Shown here piece after piece: positions 25,130 to 32,122 of a stretch of 32,122 bases of DNA (position 1 is its first letter; each line of letters starts with the position of its first letter). The notes below the pieces were generated by a model. That model was not told the DNA's origin. It ran no database searches and worked only from the letters and a program-made list of their open reading frames with translations. Origin of the DNA: Candidatus Sulfotelmatobacter sp. (lineage in GTDB: Bacteria; Eisenbacteria; RBG-16-71-46); contig DATKAB010000185.1 of NCBI GenBank assembly GCA_035498555.1, forward strand, positions 1 to 32,122. The letters run 5' to 3'. A program made the translations under genes and the position numbers.

Positions 25130-26137
25130 ATGGGCATGAGGACGCGCCCTCACCATCCGATCCTGATCGCGGCAATCGCGATGACCGGCCTGGTTCCGGG
25201 CTCGCTGGCACTGGCCAACGAGGTCGCCGGCTCGGCGCATGTCAACGGCATCCAGATCCATGACGCCACGGAGACGCTCGAGCAGTTCTGCGCCACCGAC
25301 GCGAACGGGGTCCTGTGGCTGCAAGTCCCGGGCGGCGGACGATTCGAGTTGATCCGCTCGACTTCCGATCCCGCGGTCAGCAATCCCGGCGACGGTGCGT
25401 TCCATCCGTTCGACGCCGGCGAGGTTCGCGAGGCGCTCGCCGAGATCCGCTTCCCGCTCGACGGCCTCGACGCCGACATCTTCATCCTGCCCTACCCGCG
25501 ACGCGCCGAGCTGAGCTCGGCGGCCGGCCCGGGTCTGATCCTGCTCTCGCCGGGCGTCACGCCGCTGTCGCGCGAGCACCAGCACGCCGAGCTGGCGCAC
25601 GAGCTGGGGCACGTCGTCCAGTACCAGTGGTTCCCGGATTCGGATCCGCGCTGGAGCCAGTACCGCGAGGACCGCGGCATCGAGAACGTCGCTCTGTTCA
25701 ACGCCGGTGCGCCGCATGCCGATCGCCCGCACGAGATCTTCGCCGAGGATTTCCGTTCGTTGTTCGGCGGTTCGCTCGCCAATTATTCGGGTTCGATCGA
25801 GAACGCACAGCTCGAAGCACCGGCCGCGGTGAGCGGCCTCCCCGGGTTCTTCCTGTCGCTGACCACCGATGATCCGGCGCACGGACTCCGCGTGATCGGG
25901 GCCAATCCCGCGCGTGGCGCGGTCCAGTTGTCGATGGCCGGGAGCGCTCCCGCGCCGCTCGACTTGTTCGACGTCAGCGGACGCCGGCTCGCCTCGCTGA
26001 TGCCCCTGAGCCTCGGCAACGAGGTGCAGTGGAGCTGGAATGGGACCGATCAGCGTGGACGGGCGGTGGGTCCGTGCCTGGTGCTGGCCCGCGTGCGTGG
26101 CTCCGCCGCCACCCAGCGCTTCGCCTGGCTGCGCTGA
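25130..26137 (+). CDS. Secreted HELGH zinc metalloprotease with FlgD-Ig/T9SS-like C-terminal domain
   Basis: 335 residues from ATG 25130 (ATGs at 25106 and 25136 are possible; none has a good Shine-Dalgarno). Signal peptide about 1-29 (ends S-L-A-L-A-N). The peptidase has H157-E-L-G-H161 and, 40-45 residues later, H-E-I-F-A-E-D-F with Glu202 or Glu206 as third zinc ligand, resembling the E-x-F-A-E pattern of ATLF-like gluzincins. From about 250, P-L-D-L-F-D-V-S-G-R-R and W-N-G-T-D-Q-R-G-R-A-V form a FlgD-Ig/T9SS-type tail, though the usual G-x-Y ending is altered to P-C-L-V-L. It is convergent with the DUF4390 gene. Natural substrate unknown. Confidence 0.75.
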   Translation: MGMRTRPHHPILIAAIAMTGLVPGSLALANEVAGSAHVNGIQIHDATETLEQFCATDANGVLWLQVPGGGRFELIRSTSDPAVSNPGDGAFHPFDAGEVREALAEIRFPLDGLDADIFILPYPRRAELSSAAGPGLILLSPGVTPLSREHQHAELAHELGHVVQYQWFPDSDPRWSQYREDRGIENVALFNAGAPHADRPHEIFAEDFRSLFGGSLANYSGSIENAQLEAPAAVSGLPGFFLSLTTDDPAHGLRVIGANPARGAVQLSMAGSAPAPLDLFDVSGRRLASLMPLSLGNEVQWSWNGTDQRGRAVGPCLVLARVRGSAATQRFAWLR

Positions 26138-26181
26138 ACGGGGCGCGCGCGAGCAACCCTGCGCCCGCGAGCGAGCGCCGT

Positions 26182-26880
26182 CTAGTGGTCGCCTTGCAGC
26201 TCCGGCAGCGTGAAGTCCTCGGTGATCGCCCGCACCCGATCGTCGCCGAATCCCGCCAGGTTGCGCACCGCATCGAACAGCGACGCCGGCACCTGCGTGA
26301 TCAATCCGAAACCCGAGTGCCGCTGAGTCTCGACCTCGCCGGAAAGCCAGCTCTCCACCTCGGCGACGTCCTCCACCGACAGCGGCTTGAGCGTCGCCGT
26401 CACCACCACGAAGTGCCGGCCGCCCGAACCATCCTCGTGCAGTCGGCCGACCGGCAGCGCCAGCGGCTGCGCCAGCGCCGTGGACAATGAATCGAGCGTC
26501 CCCATCGAGATCGGCGCGGCCCCGCGCCGCTCGATGAAGAACGAGTGGCTCGACACATCGAAGCGGATACGCAGCTCGGCGTCGAAATTGTCCTCGACGC
26601 GCGCGAACCACATCGTGCGCCGGCGCCAGAGCTCGGAGTGCAGTTGGAGCGTGGCGGGCATGCCGCGCAGCAGGCTTTCCTGAACGCGCGACGAGAAGGG
26701 GTTCGAGATGCGCACGTCCACCCACACCGTGTCGCTGCGAATCCGCGGGGCGTCGACCGCCAGATCGAGCGCCAGCGAGGGCCCGGCATCGAGCGCGGCG
26801 AGCAGGAGCGGCGCGATCGCCACGAGCAGGCGCGGCGGGGAGCGGCGTCGGGGCGCGGTCGGGGAGGGGAGCGCGGACAT
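26182..26880 (-). CDS. DUF4390 family secreted/anchored protein
   Basis: 232 residues. A basic N-terminus and hydrophobic helix (about 17-38) form a signal sequence. Then V-D-V-R-I-S-N-P-F-S-S-R-V-Q-E-S-L-L-R-G-M-P-A-T-L (given as separated residues) and S-E-L-W-R-R-R-T-M-W-F match the DUF4390 pattern of a beta-rich domain with a W-R-R-R-x-x-W-F core. In proteobacteria this family commonly lies beside ntrY-ntrX, as here within the same strand cluster. Start ATG at 26880 is 9 bp after the stop of the barrel gene. Function is not established; a periplasmic partner of the barrel or a ligand for NtrY is inference. Confidence 0.75.
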   Translation of the reverse strand: MSALPSPTAPRRRSPPRLLVAIAPLLLAALDAGPSLALDLAVDAPRIRSDTVWVDVRISNPFSSRVQESLLRGMPATLQLHSELWRRRTMWFARVEDNFDAELRIRFDVSSHSFFIERRGAAPISMGTLDSLSTALAQPLALPVGRLHEDGSGGRHFVVVTATLKPLSVEDVAEVESWLSGEVETQRHSGFGLITQVPASLFDAVRNLAGFGDDRVRAITEDFTLPELQGDH

Positions 26881-26889
26881 CGGTTGCCG

Positions 26890-28227
26890 CTAGAAGGGTC
26901 TCTGCAGTCGAAAGCTGGTCACGAACGGAGATCCCGATTCCTGCAGGTTCTTGGCGAAGTAGACGCGCAGGCCGTCCTCGGCGGTGGCGAAACCGATCCC
27001 GCCGTCCACCGCCACATGCTGGCGCGAGAGGTCCCAGGCGTGATCCGAGTTCTGCCAGGCGCGTCCCAGGTCGAGGAAGCCGATGGCGTGGAGGCCGCCG
27101 GTCATCCAGCCGGAACGCACGTGCCACAGGCCGACGTCGTACTCGGCCTGCGCCATCGCCATCTGATTGCCGCGGTACTGCGAGAAGGAATGGGCGCGTA
27201 ATCCGTCCACACCCCCGGCGGTGAACTCGGACTGGCGCGGCAGCGTGCCTGAGGGCGTGGTGCCGAAGACACCGCGCAGGTTGAGCGTGGTGGCGGGAGA
27301 GAGCCGGAGCACGCTGCGAACGTCGGCGAGTACGCGCGTATAGGTGAAGTCGCCGCCGAGTCCGCCTCCCGCGTCGGCCAGCTCGATCCAGTGGTAGAGC
27401 CCGGCACGCGTCCGGTACGAATTCCGCGCCAGCCGTTCGAGCCGGATCAGCATCGCGTGCTGAGTGCCATCGTCGATCGGCGGGTTGTCGCGCAGCTCCT
27501 TGTCGCGCGCGAACATCGAATAGACGCTGGGCTGCTTCTCGAGCGATCGGTACTCGTCGCTGCGCCAGTGGAGACTGACCGTCGAGAAATCGGGCACGCG
27601 CCACGACAGGTAGACGCCGTAGCCTTCGCGCTCAAAGTAGTCGCGATAGTCCTGGCGGCCGAGCAGCAGCGCCAGCGTGTTCTCGAGATTGTCGACCTGC
27701 TGCAGCTCGCTGTGGTCGGTGCGCCGCGTGATCGAGGCGCCCAACGCCAATCGTCCCGGCGGCAGCAACGGCTGCTCGAGCTGGACGCCGTACAGCGCGC
27801 GATCGCGCGAGAACGCGTACTCGTACATCGCGCCCAACCGCGGCGCCATGGTGTAAGGGCGCTGAAGCTCCACCGACAGCCCGGCGCGCACTTCGTCCAC
27901 GCGGTTGTAGTCGAAGCGCAGCTTCATGCGCTCGGCGCGCGAGCGCTCGTCGCGCCATTGCTCGGGGGCGGTGAGGAGATTGTCGCCGAACGGAGCGCGG
28001 AGCCACACGTTGCTGCTGGTGAGCTCGACCGGCACCATCTCGAAGCGAAGCGGTTGGTCGGCGGGGCCGATCGGCGGAGCGCGGAGCGAGTCGTAGGCCG
28101 CGGCCGGCGCGGGCGAAGCCGGTGGCCCCGCCTCGAACGCGCGATCCACCCGCGGAGGCGCGGATGCCGGCAGCGCGGACGCTGGCGAGCCGAGGGTCAG
28201 GGCCGCCAGCGCGACGAGCAGGGACAC
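26890..28227 (-). CDS. Omp85-superfamily-like outer-membrane beta-barrel protein
   Basis: 445 residues from GTG 28227, chosen because GAGGAG lies 6-11 bp upstream; a TTG 18 bp earlier is in frame but would put the ribosome site inside the gene. Signal peptide about 1-20. Residues about 60-445 form a barrel with alternating strands; F-T-A-G-G-V-D-G-L-R-A-H-S-F-S-Q-Y-R-G-N resembles the G-G-x-x-x-L-R-G-Y loop 6 motif of the Omp85/surface antigen domain (here Arg kept, Gly replaced by Ala), and the protein ends R-P-F with terminal Phe. No POTRA domain is evident, so it is a lone barrel, not BamA. Confidence 0.7.
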   Translation of the reverse strand: MSLLVALAALTLGSPASALPASAPPRVDRAFEAGPPASPAPAAAYDSLRAPPIGPADQPLRFEMVPVELTSSNVWLRAPFGDNLLTAPEQWRDERSRAERMKLRFDYNRVDEVRAGLSVELQRPYTMAPRLGAMYEYAFSRDRALYGVQLEQPLLPPGRLALGASITRRTDHSELQQVDNLENTLALLLGRQDYRDYFEREGYGVYLSWRVPDFSTVSLHWRSDEYRSLEKQPSVYSMFARDKELRDNPPIDDGTQHAMLIRLERLARNSYRTRAGLYHWIELADAGGGLGGDFTYTRVLADVRSVLRLSPATTLNLRGVFGTTPSGTLPRQSEFTAGGVDGLRAHSFSQYRGNQMAMAQAEYDVGLWHVRSGWMTGGLHAIGFLDLGRAWQNSDHAWDLSRQHVAVDGGIGFATAEDGLRVYFAKNLQESGSPFVTSFRLQRPF

Positions 28228-28579
28228 GCGTGCCTCCTCAGGCAATTGGGTTGTGCGGCGAAGAATGTTGCTGGCCTCCCGCGGACCGGAATTCGGAGAA
28301 ACCGGATCGAATTTTCAAGGAGTTAGCGGCCCGATTCCCCCCATCAACAATCTGCGCCTCACAACCAGGGAGATGCAGGCGCAAGTTGGGACCACGGGTC
28401 CAATTAGGCAAGCCGCATTCCGGCCGCTCGCTGCGCCGGTCGCGCGGCGCCGGCAGTCCGGGCCTGTCGCGGTCGTGCCACGCGCTGTCGTGGGCGGGCC
28501 GCGGCCGGGCTCCGTCTGGAGACGCCCCGCGAGCACGCGCGATTCCGCGCCGGCCCTCCGGGGCGCTCCGAAGCGGAGC
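28228..28579. other. 352-bp non-coding stretch between barrel gene and ntrX-like gene
   Basis: No supported gene in either strand. It contains the barrel gene's ribosome-binding site, a candidate promoter (28320-28347), a stretch at 28290-28325 that is richer in A/T than its surroundings with the short palindrome CCGGAATTCGG (28276-28296 region), and repeat copy 2 at its right end. Between 28350 and 28490 I see nothing specific. Confidence 0.5.
28320..28347 (-). promoter_or_regulatory. Candidate promoter of barrel-DUF4390 operon
   Basis: Minus-strand TTGATG (28347-28342), 16-bp spacer, TAACTC (28325-28320); the GTG start is about 90 bp downstream. The spacer is one shorter than ideal. No sigma-54 GG-N10-GC box was recognised nearby, although the upstream regulator looks sigma-54 dependent. 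Confidence 0.3.
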
Positions 28580-28582
28580 CTA
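28493..28582. repeat. Intergenic repeat, copy 2 (shares blocks with 10361-10600)
   Basis: From the ntrX-like stop codon on the minus strand: TAGGCTCCGCTTCGGAGCGC (28582-28563), then CCGGAGGGCCGGCG, CGTGCTCGCGG and ACGGAGCCCGGCC in close succession. The first block includes GCTCCG-CTT-CGGAGC, a perfect 6-bp stem directly after the stop codon. Order of blocks is as in copy 1, which carries about 105 extra bp after the first block. Confidence 0.55.
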
Positions 28583-29944
28583 GCGCCTTTGAATGCCGTA
28601 TTTCCGAAGCTTGCGGTGGAGGTTGGTGCGGTCGATGCCGAGCGCGGTCGCGGCCTGCGTGACGTTGCCGCCGGCCGCCTCGAGCGCCTTCCGCACCGCC
28701 TCGGCCTCGCGGCGCTCGATCTCGCCGCGCAGCCCCACCGCTTCGTCGGCGCCCGGAGTACTCTCCAGCCACACCACCAGCGCCTCGGGCTCGATCACGT
28801 CGGGCTCGACCAGGATCGCGGCGCGCTCCATGAGATTGCGAAGCTCGCGGACGTTGCCGGGCCACGAATAGTTCTCGAGCAGCTGGAGACTCGCGGGGGA
28901 GAGCGTCTTCACGCGCCGTCCCTCGGCGACGCAGAACCGCTCGAGGAAATGACGCGCGAGCAGCCCCACGTCGCCGGGGCGCTCGCGGAGCGCCGGCACG
29001 CGAATCGGCAGCACGTTCAGACGGAAGTAGAGATCCTGCCGAAACTCGCCGCTCTCGATCGCACTGGAGAGATCGCGATTGGTCGCCGAGATCACCCGCA
29101 CGTCGCAGCGCACGGGGCGCGTGCCGCCGACGTGCTCGATCTCGCCGCTCTCGATCGCCCGCAACAGCTTGGCCTGCGCCTCGGCCGACAGCTCGCCGAT
29201 CTCGTCGAGGAACAGGCTTCCGCCGTCGGCCTGCTCGAAGCGTCCCTTCTTGCTCTGCATGGCCCCGGTGAACGCGCCCTTTTCGTAGCCGAACAGTTCG
29301 CTCTCCACCAGGTCCTTCGGGATCGCGGCGCAGTTGATCTTGACCAGCGGCCCGCCCGCGCGCTTCGAGAGCGCGTGGATGGCCGCCGCCACCAGCTCCT
29401 TGCCCGAGCCGTTCTCGCCGTGGATCAGCACGCGCGCCTGCGACGGCGCGATCTTGCGGATGCTCTCGATCAGCGCGCGAATCGCGGGACTCTCGCCGAG
29501 GATGCGGAGTTCGCCGCCCGCCTCGGCATCGCGGGGCGGAGCCACCGAGCGCCTCACCCTGCTCACGCGCGAGGCGGTCTCGAGGGCGCGATAGAGATGC
29601 TCGTGTTTCTCCTCACCCACCACCGGTTTCTCGATGAAGTCGACCGCGCCGCGAAGGATCGCGGTCGCGCCGTCGGAGGCGGTCGCGTCTCCCGACAGCA
29701 TGACCACCCCGGTCTCGGGCGCGCGCTCGCGGAACAGCGTGAGCGCGTCGAGCCCCGACATGCCGTCGAGGCGGATGTCGAGCAGGATGGAGTCGAAGCG
29801 CCGCTCTTCGATCAGCTCGAGCGCCTGCTCGGCGCTCGAGGCCTCGGTCACGCGAAATCCCTGGCGCTCGAGCGCGGGGCGCAGCGCTTCGCGAATGCGT
29901 TCGTCGTCGTCCACGAACAGAAGGTCCCGCCGATCGTCGGCCAT
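28580..29944 (-). CDS. NtrX-like sigma-54-dependent response regulator
   Basis: 454 residues from ATG 29944 (GGGGA 4-5 bp upstream); open sequence continues upstream only into the kinase gene. Receiver domain 7-120: acidic pair Asp12-Asp13, phospho-acceptor Asp56, Ser84, Lys106. AAA+ domain about 147-375: Walker A GENGSGKE (176-183), intact GAFTGA loop (223-228) that contacts sigma-54, Walker B around L-F-L-D-E (244-248), and F-R-Q-D-L-Y-F-R-L. C-terminal Fis-type helix-turn-helix (about 415-452, G-N-V-T-Q-A-A-x-x-L-G-I-D-R-T-N-L-H-R-K-L). Length, order and pairing with the upstream kinase fit NtrX. Targets unknown; the barrel gene downstream is a candidate. Confidence 0.92.
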   Translation of the reverse strand: MADDRRDLLFVDDDERIREALRPALERQGFRVTEASSAEQALELIEERRFDSILLDIRLDGMSGLDALTLFRERAPETGVVMLSGDATASDGATAILRGAVDFIEKPVVGEEKHEHLYRALETASRVSRVRRSVAPPRDAEAGGELRILGESPAIRALIESIRKIAPSQARVLIHGENGSGKELVAAAIHALSKRAGGPLVKINCAAIPKDLVESELFGYEKGAFTGAMQSKKGRFEQADGGSLFLDEIGELSAEAQAKLLRAIESGEIEHVGGTRPVRCDVRVISATNRDLSSAIESGEFRQDLYFRLNVLPIRVPALRERPGDVGLLARHFLERFCVAEGRRVKTLSPASLQLLENYSWPGNVRELRNLMERAAILVEPDVIEPEALVVWLESTPGADEAVGLRGEIERREAEAVRKALEAAGGNVTQAATALGIDRTNLHRKLRKYGIQRR

Positions 29945-30003
29945 CGAGTCCCCGCCCTCCCTGTCGTGACGGCGTCGCGCGTGCTGCGAGTCTCGAGCCG
30001 CGC

Positions 30004-31497
30004 TCAGCCCGCCAGCGGCAGCATCACGCGCGCACGGGCGCCACCGCCCTCGCGATCCTCGAGCGCGATCCGCCCGCCATGCTCCTGCACGATCGCGCGC
30101 ACCAGCGCGAGCCCAAGTCCACTGCCGCGCCGCTTGGTGCTCACGAACGGCTCGAACAATCGGCCGCGCAGTCCGGCGGGCAAACCGGGCCCGCGGTCGA
30201 GCACCTCCACCATCGCCTCCCCGTTCTCGGGACCGACTCGCACCTCGACCGGCGAGCCCGGCGGACTCGCTTCGCGTGCGTTGAGCACCAGATTGTCGAG
30301 CGCCCGGGAGATGAGCATGCGATCCGCCCGGACCGCAAGCGGCCCGGTTCCGGTGACCGAGGCGCTCGCGCCCCGACCTTCGGCGACGCTGCAGGCCAGC
30401 GCGGCCAGATCGACATCCTCGAGCTTCGGCTTCGGCAGCCGCGCGTACTGAGAGAACTGCTGCGCCAGCCGGGCGAGGTCTTCGAGGCTGCGCTCCATCG
30501 CCGCGAACTCCTCGCGCCGCGCGTCGGCCTCCGCCGCCGGTCCGGAAGCCAGCGAATGCCGCAGGGTCTCGAGGCGCGCGCCGAGCGGCGTGAGCATGCC
30601 CTTGATCTCGTGCGCCACGTATTGCGCGACCTCGCGCCACGCCGCCTCGCGCTCGGCGTGCTGCAGCGCCTCGCGCGCGTCCGCGAGCCGCTCAGCCATG
30701 GTGTTGAACGACTCGCCGAGCAGGCGCAGCTCGCGCGCCCCCGAGGGCGAGACCCGCACGCTCAGATCGTCCGCCGCAATGCGCTCGAGGGCCGCTGACA
30801 GCTCGCCGATCGGGCGCGACATCTCGCGCGCCAGTGCGGATGACAGCACCAGCGCCACGATCACCAGCGCAAGCCCGAGCCCCGCGACCAACAGCCACGT
30901 GTACTTGCGCTGGAGCGCCACCACCACGCCGAGCTGCTGGTAGTGCGCGGCGCCCTCGGCGACCGCCTCGCCCTGTTTGAAGAAATCCGGCGCCATCCAC
31001 CACCCGAGCGCGATCGCGACGTCGGAGCCGGCGGGCGCCGCGGCGGCGAGCGCTCCCTGCTCGCCGTGGATCACGTCGGGCAGCACCAGCGATTCCGGCA
31101 TCACCGCAGAGAAGTCCGGACGCGCCACGTCGACGATCCCGGGCGGAACGATCTGCTCGTCGAGCCGCCACGCGTTCGCGCTGCGCCGGTAGACCTGCAT
31201 GAAATCGAATCCCGAGCGGGCAACGCGCTCGCGCAGGCCGGCCCGCTGGAGGCCGGCGGGGCCGGCCGCGTTCCATTCGGCCGCCCACGCGTCGGCCTGG
31301 GAGATCGCGACCGCGTCGAGGCGCGCGAGCGTCGCCTTCGAAACCTCGACGCCGGAATCCAGCGCCCGGCTCACGCCCGGGCGCACCCAGTGCTCGGTCG
31401 CCCGCCCGAGCTGATCGAGCGTGAACGCCGTGAACACCGCGGTGGGAATCAGCGCCAGCGCGAGGAGCGCGATCAGCAGCCGGGCGCGAAGAGTCAC
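30004..31497 (-). CDS. NtrY-like membrane sensor histidine kinase
   Basis: 497 residues from GTG 31497, 3 bp after the rlmN stop. Membrane helices at about 5-27 and 200-221 flank a periplasmic domain of about 170 residues. A HAMP domain (about 222-275) follows, then the phospho-acceptor box with His296 in V-A-H-E-I-K-G-M-L-T-P; most NtrY-type kinases have H-E-I-K-N-P-L-T-P. ATPase motifs are complete: N-box D-N-L-V-L-N406, G1 D434-R-G-P-G-L-P, F-box F-E-P-F, G2 G-S-G-L-G-L-A-L. The PAS domain common in NtrY is not evident. It would phosphorylate the NtrX-like protein encoded 59 bp downstream. The periplasmic ligand is unknown. Confidence 0.9.
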   Translation of the reverse strand: MTLRARLLIALLALALIPTAVFTAFTLDQLGRATEHWVRPGVSRALDSGVEVSKATLARLDAVAISQADAWAAEWNAAGPAGLQRAGLRERVARSGFDFMQVYRRSANAWRLDEQIVPPGIVDVARPDFSAVMPESLVLPDVIHGEQGALAAAAPAGSDVAIALGWWMAPDFFKQGEAVAEGAAHYQQLGVVVALQRKYTWLLVAGLGLALVIVALVLSSALAREMSRPIGELSAALERIAADDLSVRVSPSGARELRLLGESFNTMAERLADAREALQHAEREAAWREVAQYVAHEIKGMLTPLGARLETLRHSLASGPAAEADARREEFAAMERSLEDLARLAQQFSQYARLPKPKLEDVDLAALACSVAEGRGASASVTGTGPLAVRADRMLISRALDNLVLNAREASPPGSPVEVRVGPENGEAMVEVLDRGPGLPAGLRGRLFEPFVSTKRRGSGLGLALVRAIVQEHGGRIALEDREGGGARARVMLPLAG

Positions 31498-31500
31498 CGA

Positions 31501-32122
31501 TCAGGCCCTGGGACTCAGTCCCCCGAGCTGACCGCAGGCGGCCCAGATCTCTCCACCCAATGTGTTGCGAATCATGACCGCCGGCGCGCGCGGATAGAGG
31601 CGGCGCGCGAATCGTTCGACCGATTCGGGGCTCGGGCGCTGATAGATCAGACCCGGCACCGGATTGTAGGGGATCAAATTCACCTTGCTCGGCAGATCGC
31701 GGGCGATCGCACTCAGGCGATCGGCATCCTCGTCTCGATCGTTGATCCCGGCGATCAACGTGTACTCGAGCGTGACGCGCCGCCCGGTCCCGAGGCCGTA
31801 CTCGCGCGCGGCGGCCAGCAGCTCCGCCAGCGGCCAACGCCGATTGACCGGCACCAGCTGATTGCGCAGCTCGTCGGTCGTGGCGTGCAGCGACACGGCG
31901 AGGCCGAGGCGCAGGCCCTCTTCGGCGAGCGAGCGGATCTGCGGCACCAGCCCGCTGGTCGAGACCGTGATGCGCCGCGCCCCGAGATTCATGCCGAGCG
32001 GATCGTGGAGGATGCGGATCGCCTCCATCACCGGCGCGTAGTTGGCGAGCGGCTCGCCCATCCCCATGAAGACCAGGTTGAACCGGTCGTCCTCCCAGCC
32101 GTGGAAATCCCCCATCACCAGC
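31501..32122 (-). CDS. rlmN: 23S rRNA (adenine-C2)-methyltransferase RlmN, 5' part outside window
   Basis: About 207 C-terminal residues; the reading frame runs off the right edge, so the radical-SAM C-x3-C-x2-C motif is not visible. Seen are F-N-L-V-F-M-G-M-G-E-P-L-A-N-Y, R-R-I-T-V-S-T-S-G-L-V-P, L-A-V-S-L-H-A-T-T-D-E-L-R (SAM-binding strands), N-L-I-P-Y-N-P-V and the conserved C-terminal Cys in E-I-W-A-A-C-G-Q-L, the residue methylated during catalysis. The enzyme methylates C2 of A2503 in 23S rRNA and A37 of some tRNAs. It is followed after 3 bp by the ntrY-like gene, so they probably share a transcript. Confidence 0.95.
   Translation of the reverse strand, partial: LVMGDFHGWEDDRFNLVFMGMGEPLANYAPVMEAIRILHDPLGMNLGARRITVSTSGLVPQIRSLAEEGLRLGLAVSLHATTDELRNQLVPVNRRWPLAELLAAAREYGLGTGRRVTLEYTLIAGINDRDEDADRLSAIARDLPSKVNLIPYNPVPGLIYQRPSPESVERFARRLYPRAPAVMIRNTLGGEIWAACGQLGGLSPRA

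Noticed and set aside
25034-27604. Very long open frame on the minus strand opposite the metalloprotease gene and across DUF4390 and the barrel gene
   Set aside because: Arg-rich, low-complexity product without motifs; it is out of frame with three genes that have signal peptides and recognisable domains. High GC makes stop codons rare in shadow frames.
28350-28490. Possible small RNA or sigma-54 promoter before the barrel gene
   Set aside because: No GG-N10-GC element with proper flanks and no convincing promoter-terminator pair was seen.
30692-31837. 381-codon minus-strand frame spanning the rlmN/ntrY boundary
   Set aside because: It overlaps both genes in a different frame and gives an Arg/Ala-rich product without domains.

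Overview
The window is chromosomal DNA from a GC-rich, Gram-negative, respiring bacterium. Evidence for this is two predicted outer-membrane beta-barrel proteins, a lipobox-bearing caa3-type oxidase subunit II, an Omp85-like barrel ending in Phe, an initiator tRNA and mostly G/C-ending codons. A secreted protease ends in a FlgD-Ig/T9SS-like tail (W-N-G-T-D-x-x-G-R), a tail common in FCB-type lineages and in Candidatus Eisenbacteria. I infer that kind of organism, but the window has no phylogenetic marker I could test. I see no phage, insertion sequence, CRISPR array or toxin cassette. The content is largely core and envelope genes.

Layout. 1-2.2 kb (+): a partial and a complete GIDE-domain protein, then LemA. 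2.3-5.4 kb (-): hsp20 and lon overlap by 8 bp. 5.4-8.9 kb (-): a small Cys-rich protein with its own promoter and palindrome, a GH1 beta-glycosidase and a DUF4153 membrane protein. 9.1-10.4 kb (+): an MFS exporter. 10.6-11.6 kb (-): a squalene/phytoene-synthase family enzyme. 11.8-13.6 kb (+): a secreted glycosidase-like protein. 13.8-19.5 kb (+): a complete aerobic-oxidase locus, ctaA-ctaB-coxB(cyt c fusion)-coxA-coxC-coxD, covering heme A synthesis and all four oxidase subunits. 19.6 kb (-): initiator tRNA-fMet with promoter and terminator. 19.8-20.6 kb (+): an outer-membrane barrel protein. 20.7-22.5 kb (-): eno-ftsB. 22.6-24.9 kb (+): ECF sigma factor, zf-HC2 anti-sigma factor and a membrane protein with a bactofilin-like segment, overlapping at each junction. 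25.1-26.1 kb (+): a secreted HELGH metalloprotease. 26.2-32.1 kb (-): rlmN (partial), ntrY-like kinase, ntrX-like sigma-54 activator, then Omp85-like barrel and DUF4390 protein.

Many genes serve the envelope and its surveillance: ECF/anti-sigma, NtrYX, LemA/GIDE, Hsp20/Lon, the barrels and FtsB. The less ordinary signals are in the non-coding DNA: a repeat shared by two gene ends 18 kb apart, a 120-bp imperfect inverted repeat between convergent genes, TAGCNT -10-like boxes 7-9 bp from start codons (suggesting leaderless mRNAs), two GCCGATAA boxes with identical sigma-28-like spacing, and a 48-bp T/C-rich rare-codon patch inside ctaB. I found no unmistakable new multi-gene defence or biosynthetic system. 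The best candidates for new biology are the sigma/anti-sigma/bactofilin-like operon and the NtrYX-barrel-DUF4390 cluster.
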